From contig CM076850.1 of NCBI GenBank assembly GCA_039519185.1, positions 87,216,270 to 87,280,269 on the forward strand: a stretch of DNA of 64,000 bases. The letters are read 5' to 3'. Under the pieces are notes generated by a model. It made no database searches, was not told where the DNA came from, and worked only from the letters and a program-made list of their open reading frames with translations. Made by a program: the position numbers and the translations under genes. This stretch comes from Astragalus membranaceus. Its lineage: Eukaryota > Streptophyta > Magnoliopsida > Fabales > Fabaceae. Of the stretch, positions 35,081 to 46,689 are shown in pieces (the first letter of the stretch is position 1; the number at the start of each line of letters is the position of its first letter).

Positions 35081-36363
35081 AGTATGCTAGTGCATTGATT
35101 AATAAGGAAAAGCAGAAGTATTAAGCATTGATTGGGCAATAGTTCATAAGCCATGATGCCTACATAAGTCTCCACTATGGTGGTAAGGATTTAGTTTGTT
35201 AACCTTTGGTTTATGAAGGTTAACAATCAGTTGTAGTTTGACAAGTCAAAGAGAGGTCTCTATCTCACAATGTTCCATTGTTTATTTTGTCAATAGAATG
35301 AGTATATGATGATGTATTTAAGTTGAAGTATGTATCCTGCTTTGTGCTTGTAGGAAATTGCGTGCTAAGGAGTTAGTTTTTAGTGAATTAAATGAATTGC
35401 GTGTAACTAAACTGTTTGTTGTGTTTGATTGAGAAATGGCTATGAGTGTGAATACATGATTGGACTATAGTTGTATATTGCATGAGTCCTTGATAGTGTG
35501 AATATTGATGAAGTGTTGAATTGATTGTATTTTGAGTTGTTTAGCCCAAGTTCAACACGTATTAATGATAGGATTGAGTTGACGCTAGGCTAGGGTGAGA
35601 TTTGGTATCAAAAGATTGAGCATTTTAATATGAAAAATAGAGTTTTCCGGACTATGCAGGAAACCTGGACCGTGCGCCCTAGAGGCCCGGTCCGTGCGGC
35701 CCATTCTATCACTGTCTTTCAATTTACCCCAAACTCACTTCTTTTGGTACCAATGCTTGCCTGTTCCTATTCTTAACCTAATCCAAAGTATTTCAAATGA
35801 TATTTGGAATTGATTCAAGATTTAAGAAGCCTTTTGGAACGCTTCATTTCATAACAACTTTATTCATCCACTTTGACTCTTATAAGCATGACTGCGAGCA
35901 TTTGACTTTCATAAAACTTGTCTTTCTCGGTTTTCTTTTTGAAACTTCATTTCAGAACCCTTAATGTGCCTTCACCGTTTTATTAAACGAATTGTGTTTT
36001 GAATAAGATTAATCGAAGTTGGGGTGGGGACCAAACTGTTTGGAAAAAATTTCCGGAGATGCCCTTCAAACTCAAACTGAAAAATTTCTTTTCAAAATGG
36101 ATGAATTTCTCTCTTACCCTCATGATTGTTTGAAAACTATTAATTGTGAACCCAAAACCATTGGTTAAATGTTTGGGAAGTTTTCTCACCCTAGAAAATC
36201 TTTTCAACTATAAGTACAAAGTCTAACTATGCTTGTAGTAAGTCTTTCACCTCGTTTTAATCTTGAAAACGTGTTGGTTAAGCCTAAGTTGTCCTAGGGC
36301 AATAAATACAATTCAATGGTATAATAGATAGAACTTGAACAATTTTTGGGGACAAAAATTTTC
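35081..36363 (+). other. Non-coding interior of the deleted LTR element
   Basis: No protein domain was recognised. A GC-rich ggaccgtgcgccctagaggc segment at about 35669 resembles the tandem repeat of the solo LTR at 17005-17192, so this interior may include a piece of a related LTR. Confidence 0.45.
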
Positions 36364-36377
36364 ACGTTGGGGAGAAA
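36364..36377 (+). other. Polypurine tract before the 3' LTR
   Basis: gttggggagaaa directly precedes TGTAACACCCC. A purine run at this place primes plus-strand synthesis and fixes the plus orientation of the element. Confidence 0.7.
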
Positions 36378-37266
36378 TGTAACACCCCAAACTAATTATT
36401 TAACTACTTTGATGATTGCATCTTATTAAACGATCTAATTATTTTTGGTTTGAGGGTTAATTGCTTGACTATGTATTGGTAATTTCATGAGTTGAGTGCC
36501 TAGGTACTATACTTGTATGCATTGTGTACTTGTTTGTTAGCTCAGAAGTGAAACGGTTCAAGGAATAAGGAGGGAAAATAAGGTTTCACTAATTGATTTA
36601 AATTGGGGAAGAAATAAGAAATAGATGTAGGATGGGCGTAGAAATGAAGTTGGTGCAAAAAAGAAATAATTTAGGGAACATGCCACACCATAGTACTTGC
36701 CACACCATAACATTTTGAGCTAACTCTCCCTAGTAGTAACCCCCACTAGCTGAAACATAACCCCACACCCACATTCACTTTCACTTACCATTTGGTCAAA
36801 AACAAACACTTAGTGAAAAAGAGAGAGAGAGGGAGTTCGAGTAGTAGAGAGAAAAGGGAAAGTAGAAGAGTTCAAACCCTCACCTCCAAACACAAAGTCA
36901 CAACTGAAATCATCAAAATTTTCTTCTCATCTTAGTCATTCCATCACATTGGAAAGCTTGAGAGTACCGTATTTTCTATTCCACCTCTTCCACCATTTTC
37001 GCAACATTGAGTTTGGGGGATAGTGTGAAGATTTTGTTTTGGGTTTGCATGTCACTTTGGGAAGTTCCTAAGGCTAAATCCACACCCACATTCTGAATTG
37101 GAAGGGAGAGCTAGGCACCTTGAGGGCTGGGTTCGAAGTTGAAGCCACTAGGAGTGTTGGTGTCTTGCATTTTTCGATTTTGGGGTTTCTATGAGCTAAT
37201 TTGAGGAGAACACTTCACCATTCAACTAGTTCCTCACTTTATTTTCTTGATTTTCGAAATTGCATG

Positions 37267-37872
37267 TAGGGGTGGGAATAGGCTGGGCCGAGCTGGGCTT
37301 TGCATGGCCTGGGCCTAGCTTGCGTTGCAAGTTAGGCCTGTGGCCTATCATAGGCTCATTTTTTAGGTCTGGCCTGGTCTTTTTGAAAGCCTGCTAAGGC
37401 CTGAAAGCCTGTTTAAAAGCCAATATCACCATTTTTTGTGAAGCCCACGACCTTTGACTGATGAATGCTTTTGTAAACAGACTAAGAAGCTAACATGTCA
37501 GTGAAATTAAGTTCTATTTTATATGACATCCAATTTAAATTTTATTTAATATAATAACTTTAAATATGTCAAAAAAATGATGTATGTTGATATGTTTAAA
37601 TTAAAACAAAATATTAGAAACTTTATGATTTAATACAATATACTAAATTTAATTTAATAAAAATAATATTAATATTTTTTTTATATTTACTTAAATAGGC
37701 CGGCCTAGTAGGCCTAAAAGGCTTTTTCAATGGCCTGTGGCCTGGCCTTTTTGGCTATATAGGTTTTTTAAAAAGCCTTAGTCTGGTCTATTTAAAAAAA
37801 GCCTGGGCTGGCCTGGGCCTGGCGTAGGCTGGGCCGTAGGCCCCTGTCGGACGGTCTGGCCTATTCCCCCTA
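37267..37872. mobile_element. hAT-type MITE in the 3' LTR
   Basis: Imperfect terminal inverted repeats (TAGGGGTGGGAATAGGC at left; the right end reads GCCTATTCCCCCTA) flank 606 bp rich in ggcctgggcct near the ends and AT-rich in the middle. The 8-bp target duplication attgcatg is at 37259-37266 and 37873-37880. It is absent from the 5' LTR remnant, whose matching part ends before this site. Confidence 0.87.
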
Positions 37873-38159
37873 ATTGCATGTTGATGGGTGAGTGTATTCT
37901 GAGATGTATCACTTGTATGTGCCGAACCTTGTGTTTTGAAGCTCTAAAATTCAGAATTGATGAACTAATGATCATTTCCATGAAGTTACATGTTGTTGTT
38001 GTTGAATTGAAATGCTTGTTGCCATAAAATATTTAGGTGCATTATGGCTGAAATTGAAACTGTTTATGACATATTTCGTGTTAAGGTATGTTTGGGTGTA
38101 AGTATTGGAACAATCAGAATGAGAATCTATCGAGGAAAAACTGAATTTCGTAAACGGCA

Positions 38160-38345
38160 CAGGTTGTGAATCTATTCACACTCTGTGAATCGATTCTCCA
38201 GTTGTGAATTTGTTCCCAGATGGTGAACCTATTCCCAGTTTGTGAATCTGTTCACACTCTGTGAACTCTGAATCTGTTCCCAAATGGTGAACCTATTCCT
38301 AGTTTGTGAATCTGTTCACACTCTATGAATATGTTCCCAGATTGT
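38160..38345 (+). repeat. Degenerate tandem repeat in the 3' LTR
   Basis: Repeats of gtgaatctgttcacactctg and ttgtgaatttgttcccag-type units alternate, with a basic period of about 20 bp. Confidence 0.75.
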
Positions 38346-39201
38346 TTTTCTAAAACCAAAATTTCCCAATTTCGCCTGTCCAATGGTCTCCTATCTAATC
38401 CAACCCCATCCTTTATTCAACCTAAGATAGTTTATGCATGATTGAATGAGTTTGACACATATATGATAAGACATGCTGAAGCTTTGATATTACGGGTTAT
38501 TATATCTCGTGGAATGTGTGTGAATCGAGTGAGAATGATTAAAGGGGTTAATTAAATGCATAATATACGAGGGGGATTACTCGGTATAGCTACTCGAATT
38601 GGGTTCTCCGTTGAGATTAAGAAAGTTAATCTCTTGGGTTGTGCTAAGAGGAAAAGGGGTAAAACGAGGTAAAGAGGAAAAGAGGATAAGGTTAAGAGGA
38701 AACAATAGAATTAAGAGAACGCCGAGAGGAAATGTGAGGGGTCTCGGAGGAACTCATTGAGATTTGCAATCTCACTGTTTTATATGTGGTGTTTTCAGAT
38801 GGACAGGGAAAAGCGAGCAAACCGAGGAGAAGTAGCTGCAGATGTAGTTGCTTAGTTTATCGAGGGATCCTTTCGGATCAATTTTATTATGTTTGCTTAG
38901 CTTTACGGAAATGTATTTGGGCCTTACTCTAAGATCGTAACCTTTGATTTTGTAATCAAAGCTATGATGTATTATAAACTTTACTTTTGATTTTGGACAT
39001 TTTTGGTACCATAACTAAAGTATCCTATTATCGGTTATGTTATATGGTTCTGATGTCGGTATCTTACCCTAAGGAACTTGAGGTGATGGTTAATTTCCGT
39101 CAAGTTAGGTCGTGTCCAAATTCTCAAGTAGGTTTATAACTGATTTTATAAAAATGGTTAACATTCTAGACTTTATGACGTCTAAAGGTTAGGATGTAAC
39201 A

Positions 39202-39502
39202 AAAATGGATACCATAAGTTGGTTTGTGAATCTGATTCATTGACTGCTCTGACGTTCATCAACGAGGGAGTTTCTACTTCTCATCCTCGTGCACCAATAA
39301 TTGATCACATTCAATCTTTTATGGAAGGTGGTTGGCAGCTCACCTTTCAACATCCCCTTCGGAGGGGAACTATTGTGCGGATTGGTTGGAAAAACAAATT
39401 TCTTCTATGGAACAGGGAGTTCATTTGTGGAATAATTGTCCATCAGCTATCTCTTCGTCTCTGCTTGCAGATGCTTTAGGAATTGCTAGATTAAGACCCT
39501 AA
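39202..39502 (+). pseudogene. LINE-type RNase H relic, second part
   Basis: This continues the 34074-34394 frame after the LTR insertion: HKLVCESDSLTALTFINEGV and PRAPIIDHIQSFMEGGWQLT (DSxxxxxxIN and H-containing RNase H motifs). A 1-nt frame break near 39370 precedes the family C-terminus (CADWLEKQ, then SLLADALGIARLRP and a stop at about 39501). The tail after the stop ends in an A-rich stretch near 39550. Confidence 0.78.
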
Positions 39503-39927
39503 TTGGGTTGTTTCTGTTGCTTTTTATTTCTTATTGATCAAAAATAATAATATGGATAATATGGACTAGGGCAGTACATAACAATTAGATGATAAAGAGT
39601 AGCATATGAATTTATATGGACACATCAATCATCAAACATATGCGAGTAACAAGCAACAATGCAAATTACTAGAAGCATATGGGCACAACAAGAGGGTTAA
39701 AAATAAAATCCAACACAAAGGGCACATAGTTCACACATCAGAACACCATACATCACACAATACCAGTAGGGGCATCTCCCCCACTAGTTCACTTACCATC
39801 AGCAGCTTCTGTTTACCTGTACCTGCAGGAACATCACTACAACACAACCAATGGTTAGGACTAGAAGACAACAGTTGGTCGTTAACCGACACAACGACTC
39901 GACGACTTGGCCGGACGGACCAACCAT

Positions 39928-39940
39928 TGCTCTGATACCA
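39928..39940 (-). other. tRNA-iMet primer-binding site
   Basis: TGGTATCAGAGCA on the minus strand, 4 bp from the LTR end. This is the usual primer site for plant chromoviruses and many other Ty3/gypsy and copia elements. Confidence 0.82.
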
Positions 39941-40727
39941 CTAATGTAACACCCCCTTTCTAATACTACTATCTACAAGAATAAAAATCAGAGTTTTCGA
40001 AAATCTTTTCAGTGCAACCGCAAGAGGGTGCTACATTTTCACCAAACAACATATAACAACACCTGAAAGCTCCTAAAACAGTAGAGTATGTGATACATAG
40101 CACGTCAATCGGGACGAACCCCCCAAAACCTGTTTAGTGACATTACAGTTCACATAATCACTACGCAACGGAATATGCATGTTTCATAAACATTTTCAAA
40201 TACATCACCAAATAACTAGTTTGAACAACTTCAATTAAAACAATCAATAAACTAGTCGCCCCTCCCCCGGTGCTACGTATCAGAGCAAGACACCAAAACC
40301 AGACTAAGGAAGGTAGAACCTTCACTCGGGATCACCTGCACGTTGCCAACATGAGAAGCAACATAAAAGGCAGAAGGGTGAGTCTCTAGCACATATAATA
40401 GAATGTATGATAAACATCATGTTAGTGAAAGGAAACTAGAACATCACTGCTCAATAAACGAACATACAACAATCAACTTGTAACACATCGACTCATAATC
40501 ATCAAGAGACATCACAGTTGCATGAGTAAATGCATGAATGCAACCCAACACCAATGGTATATGCATGTGGTACCATCACCGTCACAAATATCGCCATTCG
40601 GGCATGTCCGTCATAATCATTAATAATATCAAGGCCGAAGCCTACACCGTCACTTTGATGCATATGAGGCATGTGACTCCATGAACAATGCATCAACCAC
40701 AAACAATCATATCATGTATGAATTAAC

Positions 40728-40808
40728 ACCGTCACTAGATTCGTCGCCGTCATTTAATCCACCGTCATTAAATACACCGTCATTAAATACACCGTCATTT
40801 AATTCACC
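40728..40808 (+). repeat. Short tandem array, caccgtcattaaata type
   Basis: About five units of 14-17 bp (accgtcac, gccgtcatttaatc, accgtcattaaatac twice, accgtcatttaattc) lie inside the minus-strand LTR. Confidence 0.8.
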
Positions 40809-40959
40809 AATACATCATCAATTAATAGCTCTATGGCTACATCAAACTCACCGGATACGTCAACACCAAAAGTCATGGACTAAACTGTCACTACAAGGAC
40901 CAAAACCGTCACTCCTAGGGACTAAACAGTCACACAGCTCCACGACACACAAACTAGCG

Positions 40960-41085
40960 CATTGTGGCAACCTGCGCCACACTGGCGCCAAACAGCAAGC
41001 AAACTGGCGCCTAGGGGCAACCTGCGCCACACTGGGCGCCAAACAGGCAGCCACATGGCGCACACAGGGCAGCAACATGGCGCTC
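40960..41085 (+). repeat. GGCGCC-rich tandem duplication
   Basis: Two copies of caacctgcgccacactgg with tggcgccaaacag lie about 57 bp apart, with further tggcgc repeats to the right. It is far more GC-rich than its surroundings. Confidence 0.8.
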
Positions 41086-42201
41086 TGACGCAGCACAGCA
41101 CTAGTGCAGAATTTCCTACAGCAGTGCACCTACTTCGGCGAATTAATTAAAATAGCAAACGATATCGGATTTTAACAAAAGACCACTCATTGGGAAGCTC
41201 TGAGTGTAGTTTCTGCCTATGATTTTCATTTTTCAAAATAAGTATCCAGTTGGTACAGTTTTTCAAAACACTACACTGAGGTACCAAAATCGGACAAATT
41301 CTTTACCCAACTTGCAACTAAATTTTCTTTCTCATTTCTTAATAAAATTTCGTGAAATCAGTGCCTATTTCGTAGAGAATTAAGTCTACTTTCCAATGAA
41401 ATAAGAATCATTCAAAACGGAGTTCGATTGAGAACACAAAACCTACAAAACCGAACCTACTGACAGTTTGATTCCAGAAATTTGACCTAACTTTGGAGAC
41501 TCATAACTTGAGCTACACAACTCCAAATTGAACGAAACCAGTGCCAAAACGACCGGCTTTAAGTCTATTTTCAAAAACAATCAGCCACATAATTTTTGGA
41601 TCAACCGAACAGTACCAGTTTTAGGAGGACCGAAACAGTGTCCAGAAACGCACAAAAACAAAACCATAAGCAAGTAAAACTCATTATGATCAATCACCAA
41701 ATACCAATCTCAACATCACATACTTATGCATTTTGTCAAACACCACATAAGCATACTAACTTCACATTCAAAATTCATAGGGTAATATCATCAAACACCT
41801 TGTAGGCAACATATGTTCATAGTTCATCTCAACATCAAACACCACAATTTCATCAAATTGAATCAAACACAACATCAATTACACAAATAGCAACACAATC
41901 AATTCAATAGTCCTCCTAGAGTCTAACTCATACATAATCCTCATCATATACCCATTATAGGTGAAAGAGAGCCCCCTTACCTTAAATTTTCCGAAGATGA
42001 TGATCTCTCCATGGGAACACCAAGAAACCACAGCAACTGAGCTTCTCTCATTCTTCTCTCCTTGATTCGCGAAACCCCCCTTCTCCTCCTCTCTTGAAAT
42101 CGCCGCCCCTCCTTCTCTCTTTCTCTCCTCTTCGCAATTTCTTTCTTTTTTGCACAAAATGAGCCAAACTCTAATTTTTTTGGCTTAAGTATGCGCCTAG
42201 G

Positions 42202-42701
42202 NNNNNNNNNNNNNNNNNNNNNNNNNNNNNNNNNNNNNNNNNNNNNNNNNNNNNNNNNNNNNNNNNNNNNNNNNNNNNNNNNNNNNNNNNNNNNNNNNNN
42301 NNNNNNNNNNNNNNNNNNNNNNNNNNNNNNNNNNNNNNNNNNNNNNNNNNNNNNNNNNNNNNNNNNNNNNNNNNNNNNNNNNNNNNNNNNNNNNNNNNNN
42401 NNNNNNNNNNNNNNNNNNNNNNNNNNNNNNNNNNNNNNNNNNNNNNNNNNNNNNNNNNNNNNNNNNNNNNNNNNNNNNNNNNNNNNNNNNNNNNNNNNNN
42501 NNNNNNNNNNNNNNNNNNNNNNNNNNNNNNNNNNNNNNNNNNNNNNNNNNNNNNNNNNNNNNNNNNNNNNNNNNNNNNNNNNNNNNNNNNNNNNNNNNNN
42601 NNNNNNNNNNNNNNNNNNNNNNNNNNNNNNNNNNNNNNNNNNNNNNNNNNNNNNNNNNNNNNNNNNNNNNNNNNNNNNNNNNNNNNNNNNNNNNNNNNNN
42701 N
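42202..42701. other. Assembly gap of 500 N
   Basis: Exactly 500 N, a conventional placeholder length, so the true gap size is unknown. It hides the outer boundary of the LTR on its left. Confidence 0.99.
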
Positions 42702-43174
42702 AAATAGCAGAAATTCCTCGTATTCAAAGACTTGTTGTGAAAGTGGATATGGTTTATATGTGTGTGCTAATGCAATTACAATCATTCATGTAGTTTTTTT
42801 CTATGATGAGTTTTCTCTGTTACAAATGTGGGCGCCTCTAAGAACAAGCAATGCTCAGGATAAAAGCATAGCCAATTTGTTTTCATTAGTAAAGACTCTG
42901 AAAAATCTGAATGAATAATATTAAGTAACTCTCCTACCTTCATGGGTCATTTCATTTTTGTTTTCTCCCCATCACTCTTTTCTCTAACTGTGGCAGGCAT
43001 GTTCATGTGCTTGTTGGGTATGAAATGACACCATTAACCATCAATAAAATCTAATATAACCATCACAATCACAAATAAAAAAATAATATTTGTAATCCTA
43101 AAAAATTGGACACCTTGTTAATGACATCTAAATTTTTTGGTTAATGGCTCATTGAGTTTGGTATTTGGTAATTC

Positions 43175-43281
43175 ATAAGAAAAAATTGTAGTTTTAGGTT
43201 TATTGAATAACTGATGTACCTGGTCTATAAGGCTATATACATCAGTTATTCAATGAACCTAAAACTATAAATTTTTCTTAT
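43175..43281. mobile_element. Stowaway-like MITE, hairpin core
   Basis: 44-bp arms (43175-43218 and 43238-43281, from ataagaaaaa to aactgatgta) are inverted with a few mismatches around a 19-bp loop. The gaataactgatgtacctggtctata core resembles Stowaway-like MITEs of legumes. The outer ends are too decayed to place. Confidence 0.7.
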
Positions 43282-43722
43282 AATAAAGATCGGTGTAATA
43301 TATTATTAACAAAGTTTTTCGTTAATGAAGTTCGCCGAATAGTTGATGCATGAGCTACTCAATTTTAAACGTCATTAACCAGAATACAACCATGATTTAA
43401 ATATCATTAACCGGGTATTACAGATGTCCCCATCATAAAAATAGTAAAGATAGGAAGCAATAGCAGCCCTTCATTTATATGTGTTTGTCCATTAGTTGAC
43501 ATAGGGTCAGAACTGAATATATAACATGCGGTATACGTATTATTAATAAATACCAACTTTGTAGATAGAAAATTAGAGTATGGCATAGCCTTCCACCATT
43601 TGTCATATTATATTCATTACATCATATACCATTGGCCCTAAGTCAAAGGTCAGCTTTCTTTACATATACTTAAAAAGAACCTAGAGAGTGCATTTATAAT
43701 TATACATACACCGATACACTCA

Positions 43723-43850
43723 TACTGCTCAGGACTCGTATATAAGCAACAAAAAACTTTTTAGATTTATTGAAAAAGTGACGTAGTACGTCACTTTTTC
43801 AATAAATCTAAAAAGTTTTTTGTTGCTTATATACGAGTCCGGAGGGAGTA
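43723..43850. mobile_element. Stowaway-like MITE with 109-bp palindrome
   Basis: Bases 43732-43840 form a 54-bp perfect inverted repeat around a single central base (tgacgta g tacgtca). The right end reads cggagggagta, the Stowaway-type terminus (tactccctccg on the other strand). The left terminus (tactgctcagg) has diverged. Insertion would be at TA. Confidence 0.85.
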
Positions 43851-44691
43851 TACTTTACTTCTTTTATCATGCATGCGTGCAGTGTAGTCACATCAACTAC
43901 ACAGAAATGAATATGTGAATATGTACTATAATATGAACATTAGTGTTACACAAGTATAAGGAGACATTGTTACAGGTTGGTGTAGGGCTAGGTGGGGAAC
44001 TGCATAATTGAGGAGACATACAATGTGCTAATGGTAAGGAATGTGAAGAAAAAAACAAAGAAATTTTTTGGGTTATTACAAGGGAATACAGCTGTAAAAG
44101 GACCCAAAAAGAGGAAAATATGTCATAATACATTCTCACTTCAGTCACTACCTATCTTTTCAAAAGGGGTGTGTGAGTGAGATTTAATCAAAGGACTAAA
44201 ACTAGAATTTGTCACACTAGACAGAGATTTACTTAAAAAAAGACTTTTCAGTGTTGTGAAAAAACATTATTGTCTAGTTGAAAATAGACTAATGAAGCAA
44301 GTTTTGTTAGTGCTGTCGATTTGGACTAGCTGTCTCAAGTTGTGATGAGAGTTATTAGGGAACCATTTTTAAGTAACTATATGGATGGATGAGGATAGTA
44401 ATAGTAACAGACAAGAAATGGTGAATGAAAATGAAATTGTCTCTATAGTATAGGATTTGAAATATATTTAACATGTATTAATAGAGTTAGGACAAAACTG
44501 GTTTCAATGGGGGATTCCTAACGTCACTAGTGGCCAAAAGCAAGTTGCTATTTTAAGCACTCAAATGGAGTTAATTCTACAGCCAAATCTGGTCACTAAT
44601 AAGGGTAACTAATTTTTCTGCTTAATTAACAACATATTCGGTCGGACATTATTAGGCCACTAATAAGGGTAACTAATTTTTCTGCCTAATC

Positions 44692-44829
44692 CCAAGAAAG
44701 TGCTCAGTTGACGAGCTAAGGGATACCAATGAGGACACCAAATGAGTGTAAGAATGAGGTCTCGAGTTCAAACCCGTGAAACTAACATTTTCCACACCCC
44801 CACTAACATTGCCTATAAAAAAAATGTAT
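44692..44829 (+). mobile_element. tRNA-derived SINE
   Basis: A-box-like gctcagttgacgagctaagg and B-box-like tcgagttcaaaccc are followed by cacccccactaacatt and an A run. It is the same family as the SINE at 45079. No clear target duplication was found. Confidence 0.75.
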
Positions 44830-45041
44830 TTAGACAAATTAATTTCAGTAATTGGCAAGGATTCCAAACTTTTGAAATCATTAAGAAACCTTAATCAAAA
44901 AAAGGAAAAATGAAAGCTACTCACAATGTTCTTTTTGAGAGAGATTTTTGGAAGGGAGTGTGAGGAAGATAGGTTTATTAATTGCGATGAAGCCCTATCT
45001 TTTGTCTCAATGATAAAACTATTGTATGAAAAGTTTTTCGA

Positions 45042-45387
45042 TAAGTTTTTGGGAAAGATTTAACCAACATGATGTGGCGTTCTAAGAAGGTAGCTCAGTT
45101 GGCGAGCTAAGAGACATATAAAGGAGTTGCAAGAAGGAGGTCCCGGGTTCAAACCCCGGAAACTAACATTCCCCCACCCCCACTAACATTTGCTTATAAA
45201 AAAACAACATGATGTGGCACAAGTGGTAGATACTTGGGTCCCTTAACCGTTTGGTTCTAGGTTCGATCTATGGCTGGTGCGTATAGAAAAACATTTGTTG
45301 GCAGAGGTCAACCCCTTAAACGGATCGCTAATACCTCGAAGAATTAGTCTCCACAGTTCTCGTGGAGGATATATTGGTTTACCAAAA
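45042..45387 (+). mobile_element. tRNA-derived SINE, split by another SINE
   Basis: A box (agtggtagatacttggg) and B box (ggttcgatctatgg) follow the inserted SINE (45079-45204). The tail is gaattagtctccacag...ggatatattggtttaccaaaaaaa. The possible target duplication aaaagtttttcga is at 45029-45041 and 45388-45400, though about 25 bp between the left copy and the SINE body are unexplained. The tail groups it with the SINEs at 11978 and 27746. Confidence 0.75.
45079..45204 (+). mobile_element. tRNA-derived SINE nested in another SINE
   Basis: 126 bp with A box (tagctcagttggcgagctaa), B box (cgggttcaaaccccg), a cacccccactaacattt tail and an A run. The exact 14-bp target duplication caacatgatgtggc is at 45065-45078 and 45205-45218. 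The identical duplication points to a recent insertion. Confidence 0.9.
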
Positions 45388-45467
45388 AAAAGTTTTTCGA
45401 AAAAGGAATTATTATTGGAGGTTTTTTTTCTACCCTTAAAATTTAGATGAGTTGGATCGCAAGAGGT

Positions 45468-45710
45468 TGGCCCGAGGGTGGAGGAATTATTAATGGGTCT
45501 GCCCGACTTCATAGTGAGTCTGTAAAAACAAGGCGAAGTGGGCTGGCCCGACAATGGGTGGTGGGTTCTGCCTGAGGGTGGAGGAGTTATTAGATGAGTT
45601 GGAGGAATTATTAATGGGTGGTACGTTGATCTGCCCGACTTCATAGTGAGTCTGTTAAAAACAAGGCGAAGTGGGCTGGCCCGACAATGGGTGGTGGGTT
45701 GAGAAGTTGA
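45468..45710 (+). repeat. Tandem duplication, about 130-bp period
   Basis: Two copies of a block containing ctgcccgacttcatagtgag and aagtgggctggcccgacaat. The copies differ by small indels. Confidence 0.8.
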
Positions 45711-46660
45711 TCCTACTCTTCTTGTAGCGGTTTGGGGGGTAAAAAATAGAATTTAGGCTAAAAAGTGGTGGGTTCGCTTGTCTAAGTCCGCCTTAAAACA
45801 GGCCAAAATGGTGGGTTGATCTGCCACAATCTATTGAAATTAGACAAAAAAATACATTTAAAAAAGGAGAAAAAGAAAAATAAAAATGGGTTGGTCCATT
45901 TGTAGCTTGATAAAGTAGAGAACGTACCCACAGAGATTGGGGTTAATTTCAGAGTTTAGTTGGAATGCAAATTAGTGAAGGAAAACAAAATAAAATCACA
46001 AGTTTTTGAGACATATAATGTAAACAACGAAATGAAGTAATAATAGTAAAGGGTTGGTAGAAATTCAGATGAGAATGAGTTGGAATGCCTTTCACTATGT
46101 AAATTCATAAAAATAGTATAATGCTCTGTTTGCTAAAATGACTCAGATTGAGTCGTGTCGTTGTTTACCACGTAATTTTGCTGTAAACAAATGAATTTGA
46201 AATGCTAATTTAAAGAGGACTCGAATTAGATTCTTTGGGTCGTCAAGTTGACAAGTTTAAAGGTATATGTCAGTGCTACCATGATCTAAACCTGTATGAA
46301 CTTGTGTTTTTTGCCTCTTGGAGCAATGAAAGCAGCAGCTTCATTGCAACGGGCATTATAGATTCGCCTTTCGCACCTAAGAGGATTCCTCATGGTGCGG
46401 TAAGCGTACTAGCTTTGTTTTTTCCCATGAGGTTCACCCGAGGGTGGTGCATGAACTTGTCAGTTCAACTCTCGCATGTCAGGACTTTCGTTCTTCGTTA
46501 CCCAAGGGTAACGTCGAGACACTGCTTGGTTCTTACCTATCGGAACTTGGCTTAGTTAGTTGGCACATTCTAGATTGAGATTGTTTGGACATATCCATAG
46601 TAGAAAATATATGTAAGTGCTCACTTAGTATGATTGAAAAGTAATTTTTTTCCAACATTA
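45711..46660. other. Intergenic, unrecognised
   Basis: An open frame at 46235-46555 (106 codons, plus) has no recognisable domain and no intron or family signal, so it is not called as a gene. Nothing else was seen. Confidence 0.4.
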
Positions 46661-46689
46661 GACAGTCATATATCGACAATTTATAGTAT

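Larger units (their letters stand above)
34395..39201 (+). mobile_element. Chromovirus-like LTR element, internal region mostly deleted
   Basis: The element begins GGTAACACCCC (the first T of TG is changed to G) and ends GGATGTAACA, with the 5-bp target duplication aaaat at 34390-34394 and 39202-39206. The RNase H reading resumes exactly across the duplication. It has a shortened 5' LTR (34395-35080), about 1.3 kb of non-coding interior, a polypurine tract, and a full 3' LTR (36378-39201). No gag or pol remains, so the copy cannot move by itself. Confidence 0.87.
36378..39201 (+). repeat. 3' LTR of the chromovirus-like element
   Basis: It starts TGTAACACCCC and ends GGATGTAACA. It is 2824 bp including a 606-bp MITE and its duplication. 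It contains a run of gtgaatctgttcacactc-type repeats (38160-38345) and, near the 3' end, ctcattgagat...tttcagatggacagggaaaa, which is also found in the solo LTR at 15788-18397. Confidence 0.85.
39550..42201 (-). mobile_element. LTR retrotransposon with tRNA-Met primer site, running into the gap
   Basis: On the minus strand an LTR ending GGGGGTGTTACA (at 39945) is followed by TTAG and then TGGTATCAGAGCA, the tRNA-iMet primer site. The LTR extends right to at least the assembly gap. 39550-39927 would be the start of the internal region and shows no coding; it is truncated by the LINE/RNase H relic to its left. Confidence 0.75.
39945..42201 (-). repeat. LTR of the minus-strand element (5' end in the gap)
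   Basis: The LTR spans at least 2.26 kb from its 3' end at 39945. It contains a five-copy caccgtcattaaata-like array at 40728-40808 and a GGCGCC-rich repeat at 40960-41085. Its outer end is not seen because it meets the 500-N gap, and the boundary near 42170 is not resolved. Confidence 0.7.
42702..44691. other. Intergenic, AT-rich, with two hairpin MITEs
   Basis: Apart from the two MITEs at 43175 and 43723, no gene or protein domain was recognised. A 28-bp direct repeat (cactaataagggtaactaat...) occurs at 44594 and again at 44658. Confidence 0.5.

Noticed and set aside
42171..42793. Open frames across the N gap
   Set aside because: They consist almost only of undefined residues.
46235..46555. 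106-codon plus-strand frame
   Set aside because: No domain, no splice or transcript signal and no resemblance to a known family; chance open frames of this size are expected.
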